Shown here in pieces: positions 11,745 through 23,824 of a stretch of DNA of 64,000 bases; within the stretch, counting starts at the first letter, position 1, and each line of letters begins with the position of its first letter. A program made the position numbers and the translations under genes. Below the pieces are notes generated by a model. It was not told where the DNA came from. It did not search any database and saw nothing but the letters and a program-made list of their open reading frames with translations. Source of the DNA: Cyanoderma ruficeps (lineage: Eukaryota; Chordata; Aves; Passeriformes; Timaliidae); assembly GCA_008694505.1 (NCBI GenBank), contig VZDJ01004378.1, positions 509,508-573,507 on the forward strand. Reading direction: 5' to 3'.

Positions 11745-13625
11745 GAATTTTCAAACTTTGTATTTAAACCACAACACTTTCTTAGCTTCTTATTATCTTT
11801 GCTTTGGAGATTCTAGCTTATTTAAATTCTGTTCTCTTGAACACTTTTCTCTAGGCCAAAGCCATGAAAAACTGATTCTTAACCTCAACAAATATCTGGA
11901 AAACCCCTTGTCCAGAAGAAAGCCAGAGTTTTTCCTGGCTGCTGTAACTTGTGAGGCAACAAAAAGAAAGCCAAAAACAGACTCTGAAGGATCTCAAAAC
12001 TTCTCTGAAAACATACTAAATGCATACAGACTCAGACTTAACAGCTTTCCTCATCTTAATTTTGCCAGCGATAGAGTTACTAGTAGTTCTTCAAACTGAA
12101 ATTATACTGTTTGCATTCTTGGAGTTATTGGTATTTTGCCACTTTATTTTTTTCTGAAGCTCTCTCCTTAATTAACTCTGAGGCGGTTTTAGACTACTTT
12201 TATGTATAGCTTTCATTTTACAAGGGTGGGATTGCATTGTCCTGATGGCTTTCACTTTGCAATGAATCTACGGGCCTCATAAATCTGTCTCGACTTAAAA
12301 ACTTAAGAATGTAAGTGGATGTTTTGTCTGCATTCTGTTTTGTAAGGAGGGCAGGAACAGCCAGGTTTGCTGTGCTGCTGCAAGGAGTAAGCTCCATTAT
12401 GTGGTACCCCATGCTGTTGTGGTAATATCACTTCCAGCCCCCAGCTGTTTTGCTAAGGGTTATCTAAGTGTGCTATACTTACAGATGAGTATATAGTACA
12501 TATAACTATCATTTAGCTAATGTTTTATTTGTTTTCTAATTAACTGTATCAAGCTAAGTTTCCTTAATCTAGAGATTTAATCTTTCCCTAGGATCTACTT
12601 TGCTCAAACCTAGAATTCAGTTATGCCATTATATAGGTGTTCATACAAAGGTAGTCTATTCTATATGACAGAACACACTTACGAGTTTTGAAACTTCTAT
12701 AATACAGAAAGCTGCATTCTAAAAGAACCAGCACACCTTCTCCCTGAATGCATTGAAAGCCAAGATGCTCATGAAGTGTCCTCCAGGCCTTACAAGGTGA
12801 GAGATGGAGTAAAATGAAGGAAGAGGAATGAAGTTATTGGAAAAGTTCTTAATTCAGGAAGGATTAATACACACTGCTGTGGACTCCATTCCACCACTCT
12901 TGACTTGGACAACTACAGAGTGGAAACTTTGGATTCTGCCTTAGGGAGGAAGACTGAGTGAAAAACCACGGAGCAGAAGTCTTCTTCCCATAAAATCACT
13001 GCTGTAAATAATATCTGGCTTTGATTTTCCTTTTACTTATACCCATTTTACATTATAGAAGTACTACTGACTTATTGAATCTGTTACTGACTTCTGTAGG
13101 AATAAAGGAAGTTAAAGCTGGGTTGATTATATTTTACTATGAAACAGTCTGTCAGTGATAAGACAGTGAACTTATTCTGTGCTTTTCCTGGTTTATTCAA
13201 TACAAAGAATCTTGGACATCTAGAAATTGGAAAATTCTGGACACCATAAGTGTTGACTGCATTTCAGCAACCTGAACTGTCTTCAAAATAGGCCCTGCTT
13301 TGAGAAGGTATTTGGATCAAAAGGTTTCCAGGTGTTCCTTCTAAACTGAGCTGTTTGTTGATTTTGTGTTCCTACTCACTGCTCGCTGTAAAGCTGTAAC
13401 TACACAGAACTATGTCTGTAGCATTCTACATGCCCAAGTTTCCCAGTGCTTCCAATTCCAGAACTAAGTACAGCATCAGTTTCCAGGTCAGGCTCTGCAC
13501 TAGTCTTGCTCTACACCTGAGTTAATGCACCCTGAGCAACATGGTACCAACACTGTCACTTACTTTTGCTTCCAGCAGCATCTCTCACTTTAACACCAAA
13601 TCCTTGAAGTCTGATACAAAGCATA
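11745..13625. other. No gene recognised; open frame of 132 codons runs from 11701 to 12099
   Basis: The + strand frame at 11701-12099 is long for such AT-rich DNA, but its product is rich in Ser, Leu, Phe and Asn, has no motif I recognise, and starts within a MIR/L2-like remnant. It has no flanking exon signals I trust. The rest of the interval holds nothing recognised. Confidence 0.5.
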
Positions 13626-13630
13626 ACCAT

Positions 13631-13688
13631 GGAATCATAGAATCCTGAGTTGGAAGGGACCCACAAGGATCACAAGTTCAACTCCTGT
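13631..13688 (-). repeat. CR1 LINE, 3' tail fragment
   Basis: The sequence GGAATCATAGAATCC, followed by GAGTTGGAAGGGACCCACAA and GGATCACAAGTTCAACTCCTG, is the reverse complement of a bird CR1 3' end. Only the last 60 bases or so remain, so the copy is heavily 5'-truncated, as is usual for CR1. It carries no coding sequence. Confidence 0.85.
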
Positions 13689-13689
13689 T

Positions 13690-15985
13690 AATAAATTAAT
13701 AAACCAAAGCTCACCTGTAGTTACTAAGTCTGGAGGTCTGGTTCTCTGCACAGTTTTCTTACAGACCCCTGGTTCTGGAAAAGGACTTGATATCCTTCTT
13801 GAGGCCAAGAAAAGTTCTGGACAGATTATTAGTTCAGACAGGTTATGATATGAAAACCATAATACCAGACCCAAGACAGCTGAAGAAGCAGAAGAGCTGT
13901 GATTTTGTGGCACTGAATCAGCCAATGTCCATTGTACAGTTAATCTGCCCAGGAAGGTGCCTGTACATTACGAAGAAGTGGAGGTTTCATGTGCCTGCTG
14001 TTCACTGACATTTGCAAGATTTGCAATTCCACTAGCAGCCACTGAATGAAAATGAAGCAATTTGGTTTAATAATGCAGATGTCAAAATATTAAACATTCA
14101 GGACAATTATATTGGGAAAGTGTCATCATCAATTTTATTTATTTTTTCTTATTTTGGAATTGTTTGAATGGTATATTTCCCATTGTGGTGAAAGATGATA
14201 AACAGAGGAACTGAGCTGAAGCTAAATCACCCATAAATCCATCTTTCAGTAAGGTGACATGTCATTAATTCAGGCACTGGAACATGTAAGGTCATTAAAT
14301 ATTATGACACACTTCATCCAATTCCTCCACAAAATAATTTTCTTAATGTTGTTTTTGTAAAGGAAATTAGTATCAGTCAATCAAACATGGACATGCACAA
14401 GTCTAATTATGTATTTTGCCAATATCATACAAACAGTATGTTTGGTGCCTTAGCTAGCATGTATCCAAAGTGTGCCAGAAATATTTGAGCTCACTTTTAT
14501 AGGAATAACCCATTTTCCAACATAAGAATAACCCATGGCCTATTTCTGTCATATATGACTCAGGGGGCTTATTGCCCTAAAAGAGCTGAGGATGCCTGCA
14601 TAATACAGGGTGAAAGGTGGGCAGGTAAGCCAGAGGAAGCAAATGGCACCATTCCACCAAGGGCTGGATCTGGCTCCAACCACTTTTGATCCTCCCCCAA
14701 AGCATTATGATGATATTGCTTGGGAATTGACAGTGATCTGAAATTATTTTGGTCTGATGTGAATGAAGATACGCAGAGAAATTTGAGCTATCATTGTTTT
14801 AATCACATATAGAATCCTGTCAGGTTCTTGAATTTGATGGAGGGTAGAATTATGGAACAAATAATTAAAAATGTAAGAGGAAAGAGATAATGCTGCAGAA
14901 TTCTTTACATAAAATGTAGTGTCCCTTTCCAGAAATAATGTTAGTATCATATTTCTATGATCAATGTTTTAGATGTTGATAAGTACTAATGATGTTATTA
15001 CTAAACCTGAAGAGAGGACCTGTTTTTCTTTGACCTTTAGACAGCCCAGATATTTCTAATGAGTATTGTGCTTTGTTACATTATTATTACTTGAGAAGTG
15101 TGTGAACATGTCTTTTTATTCATTTATCTACTTGGTCAGCTTATTAACTGCTCTATATAATTTCTCCCTTACTGTTTGAGAAAACATGGGAAGTGTCCTA
15201 AATCAAATAAATTCTTTAACTGAGCAATTTTTCATGTGCTTTTGTGAGGATTTATGGGATCCATCTAGGTGAAAATTAACTTCTTCTGTAACCACTGGGA
15301 GAATTGGGCTATGAATTACCAGTAAACCAGTGTACCAGTTGAAGAACAGATTTGATCTAGCCTGCAATTATCCATACAGTTTAACAGTTAATATTAGAAG
15401 GAATAAGCCCCATGTTAGAGTTTTGTCATACTTGCACTGCTTAGGACAATACCCAGAAGCCTTTTATAGGCTAGCACAGGCCAAAGACCATTCCCTTCAT
15501 GGGTGAGGCCACACAGTTTAGGGTGGTAAGGGTACCTGGCTGTATCCCACGACCTGGACTGCCTATTTTTCTCTCAGCCTGGTAACCAAAAGTTCCCAGT
15601 GCATGTCTGGGCAGTGCAATGACTCACAGCCACGCTGCTGAGACAGAAGGTCAGATTGGAAGCTGCTAGGGTTAAACAGTAAGGTTCATCCACACCTGAA
15701 GGTGAGTCAGGCAGGAGATATTTTCAATAAAAAGGAACAAATGGGCTTGATTATAATCAGTCTTAAATGTTTCTGAATCATTTGGCCACTCTCCTGTACC
15801 AGCTCAATACTGGATTGTAATACTTATGATGACCATGCAATGGGGTTGCATGAGCAAACAATCCTTGATCCAGGCACAATGGTACAATCTCTTTCTATGG
15901 ACAACTCCCAGAAACTAGGAAGAGAGCTAGGAAAAGTCCTTAGCTCCTGAAAATATTTTTAGCTCTTGAGATCCTGATCTCTGAT
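13690..15985. other. AT-rich sequence, no gene recognised
   Basis: No coding or repeat feature is supported. The stretch at about 14040-14450 is rich in TAAT/ATTA words and could be conserved noncoding DNA, but I see nothing decisive. Confidence 0.55.
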
Positions 15986-15987
15986 GT

Positions 15988-16340
15988 TATAAAATGACAG
16001 AATGGTTTGGGTTGGAAGAGACCTTAAAAATCATCTAGTTCCATCTCCTCTTCCATGAGCAAGAGCACTTTCCACTAGACCAGGTGCTCAGAGCTCAATC
16101 CAGCCTGGCGCTGAACACCTCCAGGGATGGGGAGTCTACACCTTCTCAGGACAACCTGTCCAGTGTCTCACCACTCTTAAAGAATTCCTTCCTGATATCA
16201 AATCTAAACCTACCCTCCTTTATTTTAAGGTCATTTCTCTTTGTCCTATTAATGCATGGCCCTCCTAGACCCTACAAGTCCCTCCTCAATCTTCTTGTAA
16301 GCCCCTTTTAAGTATGGAAGGAGGTACTTCTATGACAAGA
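15988..16340 (-). repeat. CR1 LINE, 3' fragment
   Basis: The interval starts with ACAGAATGGTTTGGGTTGG and AAGAGACCTTAAAAATCATC, the reverse complement of a CR1 3' tail. It continues through the words typical of the CR1 C-terminal coding region and 3' UTR read backwards, for example AACACCTCCAGGGATGGGGA and AATTCCTTCCTGATATC, down to GTAAGCCCCTTTTAAGTATG. About 350 bases are present and the 5' part of the element is missing. Read on the minus strand, the product would be the end of ORF2 (reverse transcriptase), but the frame is broken. The truncated 5' end lies directly against the 5' end of a second CR1 in the opposite orientation. Confidence 0.9.
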
Positions 16341-16343
16341 AGA

Positions 16344-17040
16344 GGGTCTACCTGCACTTTATTAAAGCCTTTGAAGCAGCCTCCCAAAACATTCTCCTGG
16401 ACACACTAACTGATCATGACTTGGAGAGGTGCACTGTTTTCCTGGTGAAAAATACTGTGGCCAGCAGGATCAGGGCAGAGATTGTCCCTTTGTACTTGGC
16501 ACTGGTGAGGCCACACCTCAAATCCTATGTTCAGTTCTGGTCCCCTCTCTACAAGAGTCACATTGAGGTGCTGGAGCATGTCCAGAGAGGGTCAACGGAG
16601 CTAGTGAAGGGTCTGGAGCATAAATCTTATGAGGAGCAGCTGAGGGAGCTGGGGGTGTTCAGCCTGGAGGAAAGGAGGGTGAGGGGTGACCTTATTGCAA
16701 CAACTACCCTTATCTCTAGAACTACCTGAAAGGAGGCTGTAGCCATGTGGAGGTTGAATTTTTCTCACATATAATACATGACAGGATGAGAGAAAATGGC
16801 CTCAAGTTGTACCAATATAGGTTTAGGTCAGGTGTTAGGAAGAATTTCTTCACTGAAAGAGTGATCAAGAGTTGGAACGGGAAAGTGCTGGAATCACATC
16901 CCTGGGGGGTATTTAAAAGACATGTGGATGTGTCCCTTTGGGACAGTGTTTAGTGGGGGACTTGACAGCACTGGGTTAATGGCTGGTACTCAGTGTCATT
17001 AGAGGTCTTTTCTGACCTAATCAATTCTATGATAATTCTG
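16344..17040 (+). repeat. CR1 LINE, 3' fragment with internally deleted ORF2
   Basis: Starting at 16346, the frame reads [18 protein letters not shown], matching CR1 reverse-transcriptase motif A, normally VYLDFSKAFDTVSHNILL. The catalytic aspartate is histidine here and the second aspartate is glutamate. The frame stays open to 16729 but jumps from about VFLVKN straight to [14 protein letters not shown], which belongs to the C-terminal part. Motif B and the FADD-type motif C are therefore missing. [26 protein letters not shown] and [12 protein letters not shown] follow. The remaining C-terminus (NGLKLYQYRFRSGVRKNFFTERV, near 16798) lies in another frame. The copy ends in a CR1 tail, TTCTATGATAATTCTG. 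It is a dead, 5'-truncated element. Confidence 0.92.
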
Positions 17041-17044
17041 CTCT

Positions 17045-20000
17045 GGGTGGAATTTCCAATGCAACAGCTCTCTGGCAGCTCCTTTTAGTTCCCAGGGGAA
17101 GAAGATATCTACAGCTTGCTTCCCTGCCTAAGCTCAGGGTTAAAGCAATGTTGTATTTTCTCCCCGTTCTGCCCAAAACAGAATTTTAAGTCAAGGGCCC
17201 CTTTTGTTACCACATATAAGTCTAAAAAGAGTCTATAATAACCAATGTAAGTTTTTCATGTTTAAACAGAGTCTGCACACAGTAAAAGAGAGAAGAAAAG
17301 AAGAAAGAAAGGAAAGCATACAGGACCTTGAGTCTGCTCACTGCAAAACTTAAAAAGAAAAATTGTCCTCACTTCACTCATATGAGAAAACAAAGTGCTC
17401 TGACACACACAATCACCCTTTTACAGCCTTTCTTTCTATTTTCCTGATGCTGTTAGAGACTTCTGTCTGTAGTCAGTCATCCTTGCTGTAAATTTCTTTA
17501 AATTGTAATTGGGCAGTCTTCCAGATTCTGAGGGACCCCTTTGCCACAGGAACTCCTGAGGACACAGCCCCTACATAGCCCCTATTTTTTGAAATTGAGG
17601 ACTGATAAATTAATAGACAACTGTCTACCAATATGATTGTTTGTTTGTACCAGAAATCTTGTTTTATCAGCAACTATTTTTAAGGAACCCCATTATGAAA
17701 TATGTATAGCTGTACCTTCATGTTCCTGTATTTAATTTTCTGTCAAAAAAGGCTCCACTTTTAAGAAGGTCATGGTCTGTGCTTGTGTGTTTGACACTGG
17801 GAATTTGAACCTTAGCGTCTTCACCTGTTACCCACCTTCTTAAGGATCATAAACATAAGCACAATTTGAGCCAATTTCCCTAAATCAGCTTAGTTTTTAA
17901 TTCTCTCTTTATGTCTCTTAGTCACATGCACAAGCCCCACTCATGCCAAGCTGAAAGGATGGGTCAAGGCCTGTTTTATTGACAAGCAGAGCTGGCCTTG
18001 GTCACTCCCCTGCAGCACCTCAGCCAGCCAGGCAGCCTTCAGAAGTCCTTTAGCTTAGGAGCATGTATGGAGAGGAGAAGTGGCAGGGCTGAGATTAAGG
18101 GATGGGATCTACCTGTTTTGGAGAGCAGTGGAGCTGCCTGGTACTAGTTCCAGCTATCCTTTGGATAGCAGAAGAGTTTGTGTCTAAAGTGTGTTTTGTT
18201 TTGTAGCCCACCACCTAATCTGAGCCCTGCTCCTTTCCACATCAGGGACTTGATGTGAGTGTCAGGGCAAGCAGTGTTAGCCGAAAGTGATCATAACCAA
18301 ATTCAACCATCTGCTTCAGTGGGCTGACCAGGGCAGGACAGTGATGTTTCCACCCATGGACAGGGATAGCCTTCACCCACCATGCCACATGCCCTCAAAT
18401 AGTTGGAAAACTGCTGGCTTTGAGCTTTTCCTCTCATCTTGGTGGGGTATCATGGTCACTGGGTAATGTCTGATCTCTGTGGTATCATAACCTTCTCTCT
18501 TGGGCTAAGTTTTGGCCTCTGGGTTGACAAATCATGACCGTTTTTGAACTCTTTTATTACAGCAAAGTTGCATCAGCTCACCTCTGCTGGCTTCTTGCAC
18601 TATGCTAGGGAAAAGTTCAGCAAGAGCTGGCACTATCTTTCTGGCCTACGTTTGAACCTTATTTTAAATACAAATATCTCTCCTTTTCAGCATAGTCAGG
18701 AAAGATAGGGTCATCTTTATACCTGATATCTCAAGCAAAGCAGTTGGTAAATATCAAAGATGTTAAGGCAAGGCAAACATAACCCTTTTATGTTAGTGGG
18801 CAGCACTAATGACACAGGGTGAAATTTATCCTCTTATCAAAGGTCAACACAAACCTAGGCACTACTTCAAAGATGCATTGATCCTGTAACTGGCTCCTGG
18901 CACTGGGCTGGATTTCACCAAACTCTAAAACGTATGTGAACTGATAGATTTTATATATCTGTGTAAAAAATAATAGAGTATGTGCAGATACAGACATAGC
19001 AATCCACAGGAGCTATCTTGATTTTTCTAGGACAAAGTGCATTTTTGTCTTGTGGTCACATATTTTGGACAATATTTGCAAGCCAGCTGCTCCCTCCTCC
19101 CACTTAATCAGTTAAAACATCCATATTCTTTGCAAATACACAATATTTACTCCAGCATTTTGTTTACCTAGGAGAAGCTGACAGTCCAGTGATTGAGTGT
19201 TTAGTACTGCAGGTACTGTTTGGTTTGAAGAGGAAAAGCAAGAGTGAAGAGACTATTAAAGACATTCTTTCAGGTCTTGGTGAATAATAATAACAATAAC
19301 TATCCAATGTTTCCTACCATGTTCAGCCATTGCTCCAAGATACCAAAAAAATCTTTAGTCAGGGAAAACATGAAAGGCAAGGGAGAGGGCAGTAAAGTCA
19401 ATGTAAGAGCAAGTAAAAATCTGGTGCCTTTTTGTTAGTGTTCATACACATAAATGTATTGCTGCAGAGGAGGCATGGAATTTTTGTGTGTGTTCAATTA
19501 TGGTCATGCTGGGTGTGAACATGTTAATTGTAAATACTTTAAGAGAAGATACTATGTCTGCACTTGGAGTTTCTTTTCTTTCTTTTGTGTTTTCTTTCTG
19601 TGGTTGTATTTGAGGAGGGTGTGCCAATATTTGCACTCCGAGGAACAGCATCAGAACGCCTGGTATTCGCATCTGTGAGCAAAAATAATGACAACACTTC
19701 AGCTAATTCACAGTAGCTTCATGTGCATTAGTCACTAGTCCCTGTGTGCTCTAATTATAGACTGCCTTAACACTGCAAATGCAGGACACAATGCAAAGAC
19801 TTTGCAAAGTTTTTTGATATCTCTTTTTCACTTGCTAGGCTAATGGACAAGATGTTTTAGATACAGATCCATGCTTGAAGTTGTCTTTTTCTTGGAATGT
19901 GACTATGGCAGTTAATATGATAACAGTAGTATCAGATGAGATGGATTAGGAGGTACTCTGCTCAGGATAAGTGAACCTACCTAGTAGTGTCCTCTTCCTT

Positions 20001-21030
20001 TAGTTCTGAGAAAATCAGACTTTCTTTTTGATTCACAGGAGTAAGACATAAAGAGTCTTTTCATAGCTGAGCTGTATTTTTTAACCTGAGTTGCTCTAAA
20101 TATATAACCAAGGACCGCTAAATCCCATGTACTGTGGTTCACTGTACAAGTTATAATTTATTAAACTGTTATATTAATGAGATTATGTCAGAATTCCCTT
20201 GTTCTGTCATGTACACGATTGCTTTGGGGGCTCCAGGAGGTCAAACTCTGACAGTGTCAAGCATAATTATTTTCTGAATATATTCACACCCCCTGCAAAA
20301 CCAATGTTTGTTTGGTTTTGCCTTATTTAAGAGTGTACTCATTAGTTTACAACCTTTTATGAGGCTTTCTAAGCTTCAACTGAATGACTAAAATCTGTAA
20401 GAAACACAGATTCTCTGAAGATGATATTATGACATAAAACACATGGAATAAAAATTTTGTATTTCCATAAAAAATTCAAGACATAATGTTTATTTTTGCA
20501 CATTGACGCAGCTATCTGTACATGTTGGGGCCCATGGTGGTAAACACACAATAATGCACATTAACTTTTTCTGAATTAGTGATTTTACACATATAGAATA
20601 AACTAATAATCCCCTACTTTAAAATGAATTTGAAGCTTATAAAATGTGACAGCTACTGATGTTCTCCACCAGTAGACTAGAATGGTTTGTCCCAATGTAG
20701 TGAGTACTATTTGGATGTCAGGTTTACATAGTGAAAATATTAATAGCATCACTGAAGAGGTAATACTACAATGAGTGGGACAGATGGAAACACTGTGTCT
20801 GTAAGTGGAAGACCAGGGCTCACAGCCAAACAGAGTTGAATTGTGGTAAGTTAATATGTTCTCCTCCATCCATTGAATCAACATAACTGACCTTGTGTTT
20901 GTTTCAGCTTTGGCGAAAATCATTTAATGTCAAGCTCTTTGACTGATATCTTGTCCACCAATTGTAGAAATACTCTTTCACTCTGAAATTGTAATAACTC
21001 TTTTTCTGTTATCACAGTGAGGTTGTATTA
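17045..21030. other. No gene recognised; short purine run at 17284-17316
   Basis: A 33-base uninterrupted purine run of AAAG/GAAA units lies at 17284-17316 on the + strand. A short AAT/AAC-rich run lies near 19285. No coding feature is supported. The frames at 20603-20923 (minus, 106 codons) and 19454-19678 (plus) have no recognisable motif. Confidence 0.55.
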
Positions 21031-21033
21031 ACT

Positions 21034-22270
21034 ACACAGAATCACAGAGCTGTTAGGGTTGGAAAGGACCTCTGGAGATCAGCCAGTCCAACCTCCCTGC
21101 CAAGGCAGGGTCAGCTGGAGCAGGTCCCACAGGGAACATAAGGTGGATTTGGAATGTGTCCAGAGAGGGAGATTTCATGACATCCCTGGTCAGCCTTTTC
21201 CAGTGCTTTGCCACCCTCAATGTAAAGAAATTCTTCTTTGTATTGTGGGAAAACTTCTTGTGTTTTAGTTTATGACCTTTGCTCCTGGGCAGCACCAAAA
21301 AGAATCTGGCACCATTATCTTGGCACCTGCCTTTGAGATATTATATGCATTAAGGAGATTCTCTCTAAGTTTTCTATAGACTAAGCAGCTCCTGCAAAGT
21401 CTCCTCATAAGAGTGATACTCCATGATCTTTGTGGCCTTTGCTGAACCTCTCCAGTAGCTCCTTGTCTTGTACTCAGGAGCCCAGAATGGGACACAGCAC
21501 TCCAGGTGTGGCCTCACCAGGGCTGAGTAGAGGGGCAGGATCACCTTCCTTGACCTGCTGAACACACTCTTCCTGAGGCACCTCAGGACACCCTTGGCCC
21601 TCCTGCTGCAAGGGCACACTGCTGCCTCATGAAGAGATTGTCCTCCACCGAGACTCCCAGGTTCTTCTCAGCAGAGCTGCTCTCCAGCAGGTCAGCCCCC
21701 AGCTGGTACTTGGGGTTACCCCTCCCCATGCACAGCACCCTACACTTATCCTTGTTGAACCTCATTTTGTCTCTGCCCAGTTCTCCAGCCTATCAAGGTC
21801 CCACTGAATGGCAGCAGAGCGTTCAGGTGGATCTGCCACTCTCCCCATATCATCATCCAGCCTGCTGGGGGTACCGTCTGCCCCTTCATCCCGGTATTGT
21901 TAAACAAGTTGAATAAAACTGGACCTAATATTGATCCCTGGGGAATGCCATGGACTGCAGGCCTCCAACTGCATTCTATTCCACTGATCTCAATCCTCTG
22001 AGCTCTGTCATTCAGGTGGTTCTTGATCTACTTCACTGTCTGCTCATCTAACCCATACTTCCTAGGCTTGTCTGTAAGGATGTTGTGGGAGACAGAGTCA
22101 AAAGCCTTGCAGAAGTCAAGCTAGATGATGTGCACTACTCTTCCCTCACTGACCCATCCTGCCAAGTCACCATGGAAGGTTCTCAGATTGGTCAAGCATG
22201 CTTCCTCCTTGGTGAATCCATGCTAACTACTCCTGACAATCTTCTTTGACGATCTTACATGCCTGGTGAT
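21034..22270 (-). repeat. CR1 LINE, 1.2-kb 3' copy with most of the reverse-transcriptase core
   Basis: This is the longest CR1 copy in the window. On the minus strand, going 5' to 3', motif A reads LDFCKAFDSVSHNIL (about 22120-22080), with the catalytic aspartate kept. Motif B follows as [14 protein letters not shown] (about 21945-21905). The motif C region survives as LDDD in place of FADD, in a shifted frame (about 21865-21850). Then come KCRVLCMGRGNP, the LESSSAEKNLGVSV block, LPLYSALVRPHLECC and NFFTLRVAKHWKRL near the end of ORF2. A stop codon lies just before motif A, and several frameshifts split the coding region, so no active enzyme can be made. The 3' tail is at 21034-21050 (ACACAGAATCACAGAG on the plus strand). 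The 5' end is truncated at about 22270. Confidence 0.93.
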
Positions 22271-22274
22271 AAAC

Positions 22275-23740
22275 TAAATAAATAACATCTTTGTGCTGAA
22301 ACTTTACTTGCTACTGTGTAGTAGCTTCATTCTGGCGGCTGGTGATCTTTGCTCCCTTCGCTGTGAGGAAAGCACAGCAGATACTTTGGGGGAAGAAATC
22401 TTTTCAGTTCATGCTCTGGTGGATACTACACAAAATGTTTATTTGTGGAAAACCATAGCAACCTCTCTTATTTATTTTGAACCCAAGCAGTCGTATAAGT
22501 TTTTATCAGTGTTCCCCTCATTGTTAATTCTTTTAAATTAACAAAAATATGTTTTTAAAAATAAAGCATATTTCTCAAAAGAAAAATTCTGACAGCTAAT
22601 GATCAGACAAAAAAGGTCATATACATATTGATAAAATAAAATGAAACAAATATTAAAAAATTGCATTGCAATTTTCAGTAGAATAAAAAATTTATCACTA
22701 TATGAAGCAGTGAAATGGTACTGGTATATAAAGAAAAGTCAGTTACAAAAGCCATAAAAACCACATAGTCATTTCTGGCTTCCATCTATTCTCTTAGAAA
22801 TGAAAAGAGAAAAAGTGAGTAAGAACCCTTTCCCTACCAGGAAAGAGTATGATATCTGGGAAACACAAGTAAATGCCTATGAAAGATCAGCAGAATTAAA
22901 GGAATGTAGGGCCTGGGTCACATGAGGACAGGGAGAGTGAGAAGAGAAGGATCAGGTCCTCCTGGAGGTAGGAATGAGCAGAGTGGGCTGAGCAGGGGGG
23001 AGGGGGATGGAGAGCAGCACCCTGACTGGGTGGGACATGATTTCTGGGGTCCTGGTGGGAGCAGGGAGGGGCTGGTTTTAGTGAACCATGCAAGCCTTCC
23101 TTTAGTGAAACCTCATGCAAATGTACGAGGTATGTTTGACATGTGGTCAGAAATCTGACTGATCATAGCTAGATATTTGGAAAACAGAAATCCATTTGGC
23201 TTAATAAAAATGTTTGGAAAATATTTGCCTCCAGAACTGGGGTAAAAAGTATGACGAACAGACCTCCCTCCCTCTTCCAGTTTCCAACATCACTTATAAT
23301 TTTTTTTAATTTACTTCAACAGAAGGAGATTTCTTTAAAAATTAAAAAAGAAAAAGTGTTTGCAGAGAGTTGTCTGCCTGCCCAGAAAGTACTGCTCACT
23401 TTCCTCTTCCTTTCCATAAGTGAGAATATTAGTCTTCAGCTGGGGTTACCAGCAACTAAATGTGTTTTGTCCTTCTGCTTCTCTCTGCTGATGCCCATTC
23501 AGGGAGTTCTTTTAGCTTTGCAGCTTTCCCCACAGGCTGAAATGCAGGGTTATGGCATGGGTAGCTGTAGCTGTCATCAATAACAGAAGAGAAAAATTAA
23601 GATAGCCACTAGAAAAATTCAATTTTATGGAGCAGATATTTTCTGTTTTAATGAAAATAACCTTAATGAAAAATTGCTGGCTAGCTCACCACTCAAGTCT
23701 TGTCTAAATATGTCAGATATGTCATTTTAGTTATTTACCT
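22275..23740. other. No gene recognised; G-rich patch at 22915-23075
   Basis: A G/A-rich patch at 22915-23075 gives overlapping frames on both strands with low-complexity products. It does not form a canonical four-run G-quadruplex. Around it are AT-rich runs such as 22540-22700. Confidence 0.5.
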
Positions 23741-23741
23741 C

Positions 23742-23822
23742 TGATAGAATCACTGAATCATTTAGACTGGAAAACACCTTTAAGACCATTGAGTCCAACC
23801 ATAAAGCTAACACTGCCACAAT
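23742..23822 (-). repeat. CR1 LINE, 3' tail fragment
   Basis: The plus-strand words GATAGAATCACTGAATCATT, CTGGAAAACACCTTTAAGACC and GAGTCCAACCATAAAGCTAA are the reverse complement of a bird CR1 3' end, followed by the ACACTGCCA word. Roughly 80 bases remain. Confidence 0.85.
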
Positions 23823-23824
23823 TG

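Noticed and set aside
11701..12099. 132-codon open frame as a gene
   Set aside because: It starts inside a MIR/L2-like remnant, has no recognisable domain, and is flanked by no clear exon signals.
15988..17040. Head-to-head CR1 pair as a single element with a twin-primed 5' inversion
   Set aside because: Both halves carry their own 3' tail at the outer end and both contain the same 3' region, which a 5' inversion of one element cannot give.
22980..23060. G-rich patch as a G-quadruplex
   Set aside because: Only three suitable G runs fall within loop limits, so the four-run rule is not met.
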